This document shows positions 41,478-49,637 of a DNA stretch of 64,000 nt, in pieces. Where the stretch lies: contig NZ_JAXCLW010000002.1 of NCBI RefSeq assembly GCF_034044715.1, forward strand, positions 62,001 through 126,000, read 5' to 3'. Every line of letters begins with the position of its first letter. Positions within the stretch are counted from its first letter, which is position 1. This stretch comes from Dongia_B soli (GTDB lineage Bacteria; Pseudomonadota; Alphaproteobacteria; Dongiales; Dongiaceae). Under the pieces are notes generated by a model, which saw nothing but the letters and a program-made list of their open reading frames with translations, searched no databases and had not been told where the DNA came from. The position numbers and the translations under genes are program-made.

Positions 41478-42602
41478 GTGGAATACGACGTTGCCGTTAT
41501 CGGCGGCGGGATAGCCGGTGCATCGGCAGCGGCGCAGCTCGCGCAGAAATATTCTGTCATTCTTTGTGAGCGTGAATCGCATCCCGGCTATCACGCAACG
41601 GGTCGGTCAGCGGCCTTGTTCTCGGAAATCTACGGCAATGAAGTGGTGCGGGCGCTTACTGTTGCCAGCCGTGCCTTTCTTGAATCTTCCCCGGCGGGGT
41701 TCACGACGACACCAATTTTGACACCACGCGGTGCAATGCATATCGGCGGGGAGGCCGATACGGCGCTTTTGGATCAGGCTTTTGAGTCGGCGCGTAGCCT
41801 CGTCTCATCAGTGCGGCGAATAGATGCCGATGAGGTGTTGCAGATCGTTCCCGTGATCCGGCGTGATTATGTTGCCGGCGGCGTGTATGAACCCGATGCG
41901 CGGGATATCGATACCAATGGCATGTTGCAAGGCTTTCTGCGTCAGCTTCGCGAGGCCGGTGGCCGGATATTGTTGGATGCGGAAGTCACCGGCCTAGAGA
42001 AGGAGCGGCATGGTTGGCGGATTCAACTCCCCAATCGCGAATTGAAGGCGGGGATCATCGTCAATGCCGCCGGTGCCTGGGCGGATCAGGTGGCGGCCAT
42101 GGGCGGAGCAACGGCTATCGGCCTGATGCCCAAAAGACGGACGGCTTTTCTATTTCGACCGCATCAATCTTTGCGCATCGAAGGCTGGCCTTTGGTAATT
42201 GGTGCGCGTGAAAGTTTTTATTTCAAACCCGATGCGGGACTGATCCTGGTTTCACCGGCAGACGAAACACCCAGCCTTCCGGTTGATGCGCAGCCGGATG
42301 AGCTGGATGTCGCGATCGCTGCGGACCGGGTCATGGCGGCGACGATGCTGGACATCCGCCGTATCGAGCACAAATGGGCGGGGCTGCGCACCTTCACGAA
42401 AGACAAGAGTCCGGTTGCCGGCTTCGATCCGTCCATCGGTGGATTCTTCTGGCTGGCCGGACAGGGCGGCTACGGATTCCAGACCGCCGTTGCCTTGTCG
42501 CGTGTGGCGGCCAATTTGGTCGGTGGACTGGCTTTGCCGAGCGAGTTGCAGGATCTTGGCATAACAGGGGAGATGCTGAGTCCGGCTCGATTTTCCGCAT
42601 GA
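41478..42602 (+). CDS. FAD-dependent oxidoreductase, glycine/D-amino acid oxidase (DAO) family
   Basis: The 374-residue flavoprotein starts at GTG with the dinucleotide-binding motif Gly-Gly-Gly-Ile-Ala-Gly-Ala-Ser, then the Gly-Tyr-His-Ala-Thr-Gly-Arg-Ser-Ala-Ala loop typical of DAO-family dehydrogenases. A C-terminal FAD segment Gly-Gln-Gly-Gly-Tyr-Gly follows. Family members oxidise amino acids, sarcosine or imino acids. No signal peptide is present. It begins 2 bases after a short open frame and lies directly upstream of a peptide-type ABC importer, suggesting it oxidises an amino acid released from the imported compound. D-stereospecificity cannot be read from sequence. Confidence 0.9.
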   Translation: MEYDVAVIGGGIAGASAAAQLAQKYSVILCERESHPGYHATGRSAALFSEIYGNEVVRALTVASRAFLESSPAGFTTTPILTPRGAMHIGGEADTALLDQAFESARSLVSSVRRIDADEVLQIVPVIRRDYVAGGVYEPDARDIDTNGMLQGFLRQLREAGGRILLDAEVTGLEKERHGWRIQLPNRELKAGIIVNAAGAWADQVAAMGGATAIGLMPKRRTAFLFRPHQSLRIEGWPLVIGARESFYFKPDAGLILVSPADETPSLPVDAQPDELDVAIAADRVMAATMLDIRRIEHKWAGLRTFTKDKSPVAGFDPSIGGFFWLAGQGGYGFQTAVALSRVAANLVGGLALPSELQDLGITGEMLSPARFSA

Positions 42603-42664
42603 ATGACTAGAACGGTCCCACGAAGGATCGCTGCAAATAATCAAACAAAGGGAGGTAGAGGGCC

Positions 42665-44212
42665 ATGCCCAAGATTCGGAATTTGATGCTTAGCGCCGTG
42701 GCGTTGAGCGCGATTATCGCCGGTTCTTCGATCGATGCATCTGCGGCCGATGTCAAGCGCGGCGGAACCTTGACAATCGCCCGTCCGGATGAGCCGTTGA
42801 CGCTCGATCCTTTTACACCATCGGACAACGGATCGATCTATAACATCACCCAGATCTGCGAGCCGCTGATTTTGGCAGATGCAACCGGCAAGGGGTTGGA
42901 GCCTGGTCTTGCTGAGTCTTGGGCTGTAGCCTCCGATAGGCTATCGGTTGATCTCAAGCTTCGACCCGATGTCAAGTTCAGCAATGGAGCACCGGTAACG
43001 GTGGAGGATGTGATCTTCTCTCTCCAGAAAGTGTCCGATCCAAAGGCTTCTTTCGGATTCGCTTTCGAAGCCGTGAAATCCTTCGACAAGATGGACGATA
43101 GAACGCTCCGCATTACGTTGAAGAAACCGTATGCGGCGCTTGAATCCGCGCTGTCCCTCTTCTCAGCCTCGATCGTCTCCAAGGCCGATTACGAGAAAGA
43201 TCCGACCGCCTTCGGGCAGAAGCCTGTCTGTACCGGTCCTTTCCAGGTGGAAAGTTATGAACGCGGCAGCCAGGTCGTCATGGTGCCCAATCCGCATTAT
43301 TGGCGCAAAGGTGCCGATGGGAAGCCGCTGCCTTATGTCGATAAAGTCGTTTTGAAATACGTGCCTGAAAGCAATTCCCGCGTTCTTGGCCTGCAAAACG
43401 GTGATTTCGACGTCATTCTGGCCGTGCCCTTCAATCAGGCCCAAGCTGTTAAGGCTGTCGACGGAGCGACGCTGGAAGTATCGCCGTCTTACCGGTTGGA
43501 TTATGTCTATCTGAACCATGCGAAGAAGCCCCTGGATGATAAGCGGATTCGCCTCGCCTTGAATTATGCCGCCAATCGCGATGCGATCATGAAGGCCGTC
43601 TATTTCGGCTATGGTGAAATTCCGAATTCCTATATGCCGAAGGTGAACTATTGGTCGGATAAGGTCGAAAAGATCCCGTATGACCTTGCGAAGGCCAAGC
43701 AATTGGTGCAGGAAGCGGGATATGACGGAACGCCGATCCAGATCATGGTCGATACCGGCAACGCACCCTTCCGCACGATCGCGACCATTTTGCAACAAGG
43801 TTGGTCACAAGCCGGCCTGAAGGTGGAAATCGTCGAATATGACGTGGGGACCGCTTTCAGCATGACGCAGAAGGGCGATTATCAAGCCTATGTCAGCTAT
43901 ATCACCTCCGATATCAACGATGACGATGAGCTTGCCAGCATTCAAGCAGACGGCACGGGGGCGACCGCGGCTTTCTTCTCGAATTACAAGAATGACGAGG
44001 TGACGAAGCTTCTCGCCGAGGCCCGGCAGACATCCGACAAGGCGAAACGGGCCGAGCTCTACGGTAAGGTGCAAAATATCGTCTATCAGGATGGATATAG
44101 TGTGCCGATCAATTTCCTGCCCTATGTCAACGGCTACAAGAATTCGGTCAAAAACTGGAAGAACTTGACCGTCGGCTGGTGGTGGTTGCGGGACGTCTGG
44201 CTGGATCAGTAA
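42665..44212 (+). CDS. peptide-type ABC transporter substrate-binding protein
   Basis: The 515-residue family 5 solute-binding protein has a Sec-type signal peptide (residues 1-27, ending Ala-Ser-Ala) and the start Lys-Arg-Gly-Gly-Thr-Leu-Thr-Ile of the mature domain. It is only distantly similar to the two binding proteins near 20-24 kb, so it belongs to a separate importer. A GGGAGG site precedes the ATG. It is the first gene of a complete importer operon: binding protein, two permeases, two ATPases. Confidence 0.94.
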   Translation: MPKIRNLMLSAVALSAIIAGSSIDASAADVKRGGTLTIARPDEPLTLDPFTPSDNGSIYNITQICEPLILADATGKGLEPGLAESWAVASDRLSVDLKLRPDVKFSNGAPVTVEDVIFSLQKVSDPKASFGFAFEAVKSFDKMDDRTLRITLKKPYAALESALSLFSASIVSKADYEKDPTAFGQKPVCTGPFQVESYERGSQVVMVPNPHYWRKGADGKPLPYVDKVVLKYVPESNSRVLGLQNGDFDVILAVPFNQAQAVKAVDGATLEVSPSYRLDYVYLNHAKKPLDDKRIRLALNYAANRDAIMKAVYFGYGEIPNSYMPKVNYWSDKVEKIPYDLAKAKQLVQEAGYDGTPIQIMVDTGNAPFRTIATILQQGWSQAGLKVEIVEYDVGTAFSMTQKGDYQAYVSYITSDINDDDELASIQADGTGATAAFFSNYKNDEVTKLLAEARQTSDKAKRAELYGKVQNIVYQDGYSVPINFLPYVNGYKNSVKNWKNLTVGWWWLRDVWLDQ

Positions 44213-44262
44213 GAGGATGATGACGGCAACGCTCGCTGTCGGGCGTTGCCATCAGGCATGAC

Positions 44263-45204
44263 ATGCAGATTCTTCGCTACATTATCGAGCGCTTTTTTCA
44301 CGCCATTCCGGTGTTGATTGGCGTGACGATCGTCGTCTTCATGACGATTCATTTGGTTCCAGGCGATCCCATTCGCATCATGATGCATGGCCGTATCGAC
44401 GATAGCGAGGTGGCCAAGATCTATCAGGATCTCGGCATGAACCGACCGCTGGTGGTGCAGTATTTCGATTTCGTTCGCCATGCTTTGGCGGGTGATCTGG
44501 GCATGAGCCTCATTCAAAAGGCGCCGGTGACCAGTCTTGTACTGGAAAAGCTCTGGCCGACATTGATGCTGCTTGGATTTTCCACTGTGCTGTCGATCCT
44601 TATCGCAGTGCCGCTATCGCTTGTTGCTGCTTTCTATCGCAATAGCTGGGGCGATGCGGTCATTCGCCTGGGAAGCATCGTCGGCTTTGCGATGCCGTCC
44701 TACTGGATTGGACTTCTGCTAATGCTGTGTTTCGGACTTTGGCTCGGCTGGTTTCCGATTTCCGGCATCGGTACGACGCCGCTGGAAAAACTGCATCACC
44801 TCTTCATGCCTTCTTTGACCATTGCGATGTTTTTGGGCCCAATCCTCGTCCAGTCGCTGCGATCGTCGATGCTCGACGTCATGACGTCGGAGCATATCGA
44901 GGTAGCGCGGGCTAAAGGCCTTTCCGAATGGCGGATCCTCACAAAACATGTGCTGCGCAACGCGCTGATCCCGGTCATCACCGTGCTGGCGGTCAATATC
45001 AGTTGGCTTCTGAGCGGCGCCGTCATCGTCGAATACGTTTTCGGCTTGCCGGGTTTGGGGTCCTTGTTGGTGCGCTCGGTTGGTTATCGGGACTATCCGC
45101 TCATTCAGGGGCTGGCCTTTGTGTTCGGTGTGCTCATCGTCATCGTCAATCTGTTGGCCGATCTCAGCTATATGCTGATCGATCGCCGCGTCTTGAAAGG
45201 CTGA
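44263..45204 (+). CDS. ABC transporter permease, DppB type
   Basis: The 313-residue protein has six membrane segments, an N-terminal helix beginning Ile-Ile-Glu-Arg-Phe-Phe, and Val-Pro-Gly-Asp-Pro in the first loop, characteristic of DppB. An EAA loop with Glu-Val-Ala-Arg-Ala-Lys-Gly is near residue 220. It pairs with the DppC-type permease 3 bases downstream. Confidence 0.94.
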   Translation: MQILRYIIERFFHAIPVLIGVTIVVFMTIHLVPGDPIRIMMHGRIDDSEVAKIYQDLGMNRPLVVQYFDFVRHALAGDLGMSLIQKAPVTSLVLEKLWPTLMLLGFSTVLSILIAVPLSLVAAFYRNSWGDAVIRLGSIVGFAMPSYWIGLLLMLCFGLWLGWFPISGIGTTPLEKLHHLFMPSLTIAMFLGPILVQSLRSSMLDVMTSEHIEVARAKGLSEWRILTKHVLRNALIPVITVLAVNISWLLSGAVIVEYVFGLPGLGSLLVRSVGYRDYPLIQGLAFVFGVLIVIVNLLADLSYMLIDRRVLKG

Positions 45205-45207
45205 GCG

Positions 45208-46086
45208 ATGACTGTTCTCGAAGCCGGGTTGGACACCAGAAGACGTCGTAGCGGATTGTTGCGCGAAATCGCCTCCTGGAGCCCGTCATTGAAAGTGGGT
45301 GTCACGATCATGACCGTGATCGTGCTCTCGGCCATATTTGCTCCCTGGATCGCACCATTCGATCCGAACGAACAGGATTTCAATGCCATCCTGATGCCGC
45401 CGAATTTGACTCATCTTTTTGGGACTGATGTGCTGGGGCGCGACATCTTTTCGCGCGTACTCTTTGGCGCCCGCATCGACCTCGTCATCGGCTTCATCAC
45501 AACATATGTGCCGATGACCTATGGTGTGATCCTGGGCGCCTATGCCGGTTATGTGGGCGGTGTGTTCGATAGCGCGCTCATGCGCATCATTGACGTCGCA
45601 ATGGCATTTCCATTCCTGGTGCTGATTATTGTTATTCTCGCTATCCTCGGACCGGGTGTGCAGAATATCTATATTTCCGTCTTCATTCTGGCCTGGACCA
45701 TGTATGCGCGGCTGGCACGGGCGGAGATGATGGTCGAACGCACGAAGGACTATATTACGGCGGCGCAGATTTTAGGCTTCCCCCGGCGACGCATCATCTT
45801 TCGCCACGGCTTGCCCAATGTGATCAACTCGTCGATCGTCTTTTCCGCCTCGGATTTCGTGCTGAACATTCTGCTGGTTTCCGGTCTCAGCTTCCTGGGT
45901 CTAGGTATCCAGCCGCCAAACCCGGAATGGGGGGCGATGATCGCCGAGGGCCGGGACTTCATTCGTCAGGCCTGGTGGATGGCAACATTGCCGGGTCTTG
46001 CCATCGTGGTGACCGGTGTCGCGCTGGCGCTTATCGGCGATGGCCTGGCGCAGCGGCTTGGCGAACGTCACCATACGACGGTGTAG
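45208..46086 (+). CDS. ABC transporter permease, DppC type
   Basis: The 292-residue protein has a polar N-terminus, six membrane segments, the Gly-Thr-Asp-Val-Leu-Gly-Arg-Asp segment typical of DppC, and an EAA-type loop (Thr-Ala-Ala-Gln-Ile-Leu-Gly-Phe-Pro) near residue 190. It ends 4 bases before the first ATPase gene and is part of the same operon. Confidence 0.94.
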   Translation: MTVLEAGLDTRRRRSGLLREIASWSPSLKVGVTIMTVIVLSAIFAPWIAPFDPNEQDFNAILMPPNLTHLFGTDVLGRDIFSRVLFGARIDLVIGFITTYVPMTYGVILGAYAGYVGGVFDSALMRIIDVAMAFPFLVLIIVILAILGPGVQNIYISVFILAWTMYARLARAEMMVERTKDYITAAQILGFPRRRIIFRHGLPNVINSSIVFSASDFVLNILLVSGLSFLGLGIQPPNPEWGAMIAEGRDFIRQAWWMATLPGLAIVVTGVALALIGDGLAQRLGERHHTTV

Positions 46087-46090
46087 AACA

Positions 46091-47092
46091 ATGACATCGC
46101 CTCTTTTATCCATTCGGGATTTGACGGTTCGCTTCGAAACCCCGCGCGGCACGGTCACCGCCAATGACCGCTTGTCTTTCTCCGTGAAGTCGGGGGAGAC
46201 GCTGGGCATCGTCGGCGAATCCGGCAGCGGCAAATCCGTGTTGTGCCGGGCGATCCTACGCCTGTTGCCGTCACCGCCCGCGCAGGTCACGGCAACGGAA
46301 ATACGCTTCGGGGACCAGGATCTGCAGAAGTTGACGCCGGCCGGCATGCGGCGTGTTCGCGGCCAGGATATCGCCATGGTGTTTCAAAATCCGATGACCA
46401 GCCTCAACCCGGTTTGGCCCATTGGCGACCAGGTATCGGAAGGTCTGCGTATTCACAAGGGTTTGGGCCGGTCGTCAGCGCGAAAAGAAGCCATCGCCAT
46501 TCTAAACCGCGTTGGCATACCCAATGCGGCGATGCGTATCGATGATTATCCCTATCAATGGTCTGGGGGCATGATGCAGCGCGCAGTCATTGCCATGGCG
46601 ATGGCGGGAAAGCCGAAATTGCTGCTGGCCGATGAGCCGACGACGGCACTAGATGTCACCATTCAGGATCAGATTCTCGCTTTGTTGGTCGAGCTGCAAC
46701 GCGAGACCGGCATGTCCATCGTCTTGGTGTCTCACGATATGAGCGTCATTTCGGAGACATGCGACCGGGTGGCGGTGATGTATGCGGGACATATCGTTGA
46801 AATGGGCACGGCAGCGACGATCTTCAAATCGCCGAAGCATCCTTATACTTATGGCTTGCTTCGCTCGATGCCGCATATCGAAGGTCGCGTCGGCAAGCTG
46901 GCCGGCATCGGCGGTCAGCCACCGGACCTGTCGCGACGTCTGCCGGGCTGTCCTTTCGCACCACGTTGTGCAGTTGCCAGTGCAGTGTGTCGGGAACGGC
47001 CAATTTGCCTGGCGTCATTGGATGACGATCATGCAACCGCCTGCCATTTTCCCGAACGGCTGGCGGAACTGGAAAGAAAGCTCGCCTCATGA
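46091..47092 (+). CDS. ABC transporter ATPase, DppD type
   Basis: The 333-residue ATPase has Walker A Gly-Glu-Ser-Gly-Ser-Gly-Lys-Ser near residue 42, the signature Trp-Ser-Gly-Gly-Met-Met-Gln-Arg and Walker B Leu-Leu-Leu-Ala-Asp-Glu-Pro. The oligopeptide-transporter C-terminal region with clustered cysteines (Gly-Cys-Pro-Phe-Ala-Pro-Arg-Cys...Cys) is present. ATG 46091 is chosen because it gives the standard DppD N-terminus; the open frame extends back into the permease. Its stop overlaps the next start by four bases. Confidence 0.94.
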   Translation: MTSPLLSIRDLTVRFETPRGTVTANDRLSFSVKSGETLGIVGESGSGKSVLCRAILRLLPSPPAQVTATEIRFGDQDLQKLTPAGMRRVRGQDIAMVFQNPMTSLNPVWPIGDQVSEGLRIHKGLGRSSARKEAIAILNRVGIPNAAMRIDDYPYQWSGGMMQRAVIAMAMAGKPKLLLADEPTTALDVTIQDQILALLVELQRETGMSIVLVSHDMSVISETCDRVAVMYAGHIVEMGTAATIFKSPKHPYTYGLLRSMPHIEGRVGKLAGIGGQPPDLSRRLPGCPFAPRCAVASAVCRERPICLASLDDDHATACHFPERLAELERKLAS

Positions 47093-48078
47093 CCGCGACC
47101 GCTCCCAGTCTTGTCGTTGAAAATGTGGTGGTGGAATTCACCAAGCAGCGCTCGCTTGCCGATCTCTTTATCGGCAGACAGCCGCGCGCTGTGCGAGCGG
47201 TGGATGCCGTTTCCTTCTATGTCAAGCCGGGTGAAACACTAGGGCTGGTTGGGGAAAGCGGTAGTGGAAAATCGACCATCGGCAGGGCGATCCTGGGTCT
47301 GAACAAACCGCGGGAGGGACGCATCCTGTTCGAGGGCAAGACATTCGCCGAACAGGATGTCGCGGGCAAGGCGGTGTTTCGGCGCCGCATGCAGATGGTG
47401 TTTCAGGACCCCTATTCCTCGCTCAATCCCCGCCTGAAAATCGGCAATGCGATTGCCGAGGTTTTGCGGTTCCACCAAATTGTTCCGCAAGAAGCGATTG
47501 AGCGCGAGGTGAAGCGACTTCTCGCCCTGGTCGGCTTGCCCGATGCCATGGCCGAGCGGCGGCCGCGCGAACTGAGTGGCGGCCAGCGACAGCGCGCCGG
47601 TCTGGCGAGAGCTCTTGCCGTTCGTCCGAGTTTTCTCGTGCTCGATGAACCCGTCGCGGCGCTCGATGTCTCGATCCAAGCGCAGATCCTCAATCTTCTG
47701 ACCGATCTGCGCCAGGAGCTGGGCCTCACCATGCTGTTCGTGGCCCATGAACTCGGTGTCGTACACCACATGTCGGACCGGATCGCGGTCATGTATCTAG
47801 GCCAGATCATGGAGACGGGGCCCTCGGACGATGTGTTCCGGTCGCCACGTCACCCTTACACCCGTGCTCTGTTGAACGCCGTTCCGAAGATGGATGTCGT
47901 CAAGCGCAAACGGGCGGCCGTCACGCAAGGAGATATCCCCGGACCAATGAATATACCGAGCGGCTGCCGGTTCAGGACGCGCTGCCCGATGGCACAAGAA
48001 GTATGCAAAACGACGCCGCCGGAAATTCCAATCACGCCGGACCATATGTCGCGATGCCATTTTGCGGCGACATTATGA
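47089..48078 (+). CDS. ABC transporter ATPase, DppF type
   Basis: The 329-residue ATPase has Walker A Gly-Glu-Ser-Gly-Ser-Gly-Lys-Ser near residue 54, the signature Leu-Ser-Gly-Gly-Gln-Arg-Gln-Arg, Walker B, and the oligopeptide C-terminal Cys region (Gly-Cys-Arg-Phe-Arg-Thr-Arg-Cys). It starts inside the DppD gene (ATGA overlap), so the two ATPases are made in step and form the heterodimer of this importer. Confidence 0.95.
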   Translation: MTATAPSLVVENVVVEFTKQRSLADLFIGRQPRAVRAVDAVSFYVKPGETLGLVGESGSGKSTIGRAILGLNKPREGRILFEGKTFAEQDVAGKAVFRRRMQMVFQDPYSSLNPRLKIGNAIAEVLRFHQIVPQEAIEREVKRLLALVGLPDAMAERRPRELSGGQRQRAGLARALAVRPSFLVLDEPVAALDVSIQAQILNLLTDLRQELGLTMLFVAHELGVVHHMSDRIAVMYLGQIMETGPSDDVFRSPRHPYTRALLNAVPKMDVVKRKRAAVTQGDIPGPMNIPSGCRFRTRCPMAQEVCKTTPPEIPITPDHMSRCHFAATL

Positions 48079-48115
48079 TCAGGCCACAAGAAAGAATGCT
48101 TTATAGGAGGAGACC

Positions 48116-49204
48116 ATGAGCGAGCTACAGAAGAAAATCCAGCAGATCCTCGATGAGCATATTAAGCGCAACGTGGTCGGTGCCTCTTTAGCGATCAGTT
48201 TGCCTGGTTCGGAAATGACTTATGTCACCAGCGGGCTGAGCGAGAAATTCAAGAAGGAGCCGATGCGGCGCGATCACCTCTTCAGGATTGCAAGCTGCAC
48301 CAAGACCTTCATCGCAACCGGCGTACATTTGCTGGTGCAGGACGGCAAGGTCGATTTGGATGAACCGATCTCCAAGTGGTTTCCGAATATCCCAAAAGCG
48401 GGAGAGATGCCGGTGCGGATTCTCCTCAACCACCGCAGCGGCCTGCCCGACTTTGAGACCTCGATGCCGATGATTTCGGACAAGGTTTGGAGTGGCAAGG
48501 AGATCGTCGATTTCGCCTTTGCCCATGGTGTCCGCAAAGAGCCCTGGCATGGCATGGAGTATTCCAACACAGGTTATGTGCTTGCCGGCATGCTGATCGA
48601 GCATGAAACTGGCCGGCCTTATGCCGAGCATTTGCGCCGCCGGATCTTCGAACCGCTGGGCATGAGCGATACCTGGGTCGGCACCTATGAAAAGTTTCCT
48701 TTAGAGCGCGAGGCACGCGGCTATATGCATGCCGATGATGACGCCAAGCCGCAGTGGGATGTCACGGGGGCTGGTGATCCTGTCGATGGCGTGTGGGATT
48801 CGACCGAATGGTTCCCGCTGTCTGGCGCCAATGCCGCTGGCGATATGGTGTCGACACCCCATGATGTCGTCATCTTCTTGAACGCCTTGTTCGATGGGCG
48901 CATTCTCAATAGCAAGGTCCTGGCGGAAATGAAGGACAAGCTCGATTCCGCCCATTTCCCTGGATCGAATGTAGTGGCCAATGGCCACGGATTGCTGGTA
49001 ATGCGGTATGGCGACATCGATGTGAAAGGCCATCTCGGCCAAATTCCCGGTCATACCAGTCTGATGGGACGGGATGAAAAAACCGGTATCACTGCCATGT
49101 TGATCCAGAATTCAGGCGCCGGTGATTTCGAATCCTTTTACTTGAAGGGTGTCAACGAGCCCTTCGGCAAAATCTTCCATGCCGCCCGGGACTCATTGCG
49201 TTGA
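48116..49204 (+). CDS. serine hydrolase, beta-lactamase/D-aminopeptidase (S12) family
   Basis: The 362-residue protein has the S12 active site Ser60-X2-Lys63 (Ala-Ser-Cys-Thr-Lys) and the second motif Tyr-Ser-Asn, followed by the usual Gly-Tyr-X2-Ala-Gly-Met-Leu-Ile-Glu segment. A His-X-Gly-type third motif is likely in Gly-His-Leu-Gly near residue 300. No signal peptide is visible, so it acts in the cytoplasm and is not a conventional beta-lactamase or penicillin-binding protein. Cytoplasmic S12 enzymes include D-aminopeptidases and esterases. With the importer and the amino-acid-oxidase-type flavoprotein it may hydrolyse an imported peptide or amide. A strong AGGAGGAG site precedes the ATG. 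Confidence 0.9.
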   Translation: MSELQKKIQQILDEHIKRNVVGASLAISLPGSEMTYVTSGLSEKFKKEPMRRDHLFRIASCTKTFIATGVHLLVQDGKVDLDEPISKWFPNIPKAGEMPVRILLNHRSGLPDFETSMPMISDKVWSGKEIVDFAFAHGVRKEPWHGMEYSNTGYVLAGMLIEHETGRPYAEHLRRRIFEPLGMSDTWVGTYEKFPLEREARGYMHADDDAKPQWDVTGAGDPVDGVWDSTEWFPLSGANAAGDMVSTPHDVVIFLNALFDGRILNSKVLAEMKDKLDSAHFPGSNVVANGHGLLVMRYGDIDVKGHLGQIPGHTSLMGRDEKTGITAMLIQNSGAGDFESFYLKGVNEPFGKIFHAARDSLR

Positions 49205-49227
49205 TGCAGTGAGATTGAGGTGAGGGG

Positions 49228-49410
49228 GCATGCATCGCATCGGCTAGCTGTCGGTCGCTCAGCGGCTGATAGAGCCGATAACGTTCCTAATAAAGCTCCG
49301 TATGGCGAGATTCGGGTGATAGCCTTCGCTCGATCTGACGCCGAATTTCTCGGCGCCAACTTTGAGATGGGCAACGAGGCCGCCAGCGGGATTGATGGCG
49401 ATCAAGGTTA
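49228..49410 (-). pseudogene. frameshifted remnant of an FGGY kinase C-terminus
   Basis: Read on the minus strand, this segment encodes Gly-Gly-Leu-Val-Ala-His...Val-Gly-Ala-Glu-Lys-Phe-Gly...Ser-Ser-Glu-Gly-Tyr-His-Pro-Asn. This aligns with Gly-Gly-Val-Val-Ala-Asp...Ala-Gly-Ala-Arg-Arg-Phe-Gly...Ser-Ser-Lys-Ala-Tyr-Arg-Pro-Asn near the end of the kinase at 49638-51221. A frameshift near 49310 then gives Glu-Arg-Tyr-Arg-Leu-Tyr-Gln-Pro-Leu and Leu-Ala-Asp-Ala-Met-His-Ala, matching Glu-Arg-Tyr-Gln-Leu-Tyr-Arg-Ser-Leu and Ile-Thr-Asp-Ala-Met-His-Ala of the intact kinase. Only about the last 60 residues survive, with no start or active site. The rest of the 433-base gap holds a hairpin at 49438 and otherwise nothing I recognise. 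Confidence 0.75.
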
Positions 49411-49437
49411 AGCTCACTTCGGCGATATTGTCCTATG

Positions 49438-49467
49438 AACGGCGGGTCTATCCCGCCGTTCTTTATG
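49438..49467. terminator. hairpin terminator in the 49.2-49.6 kb gap
   Basis: A perfect stem GAACGGCGGG/CCCGCCGTTC with a 5-base loop is followed by TTTAT on the plus side. It could end the importer operon from the left or the kinase operon from the right. Confidence 0.7.
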
Positions 49468-49637
49468 TCTGCTTGCGCCGCTAACTAGCCGGACTTTCAA
49501 ATTAAGGCGCCACGCGGATGCGGCGGTTATTCCGCGCGAAATTTTCATGCGCGGTTTACCTGAAGCCATAATACCTTCAAGCGGCATGGTCCTCGCATCT
49601 GTCCTTAATGATCAAGCGCCGTCAGCTGGCCCAGTCG

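Noticed and set aside
48116..49204. A resistance beta-lactamase
   Set aside because: The Ser-X2-Lys motif is present but there is no signal peptide, and the gene belongs to a catabolic importer cluster; a D-aminopeptidase or esterase is more likely.
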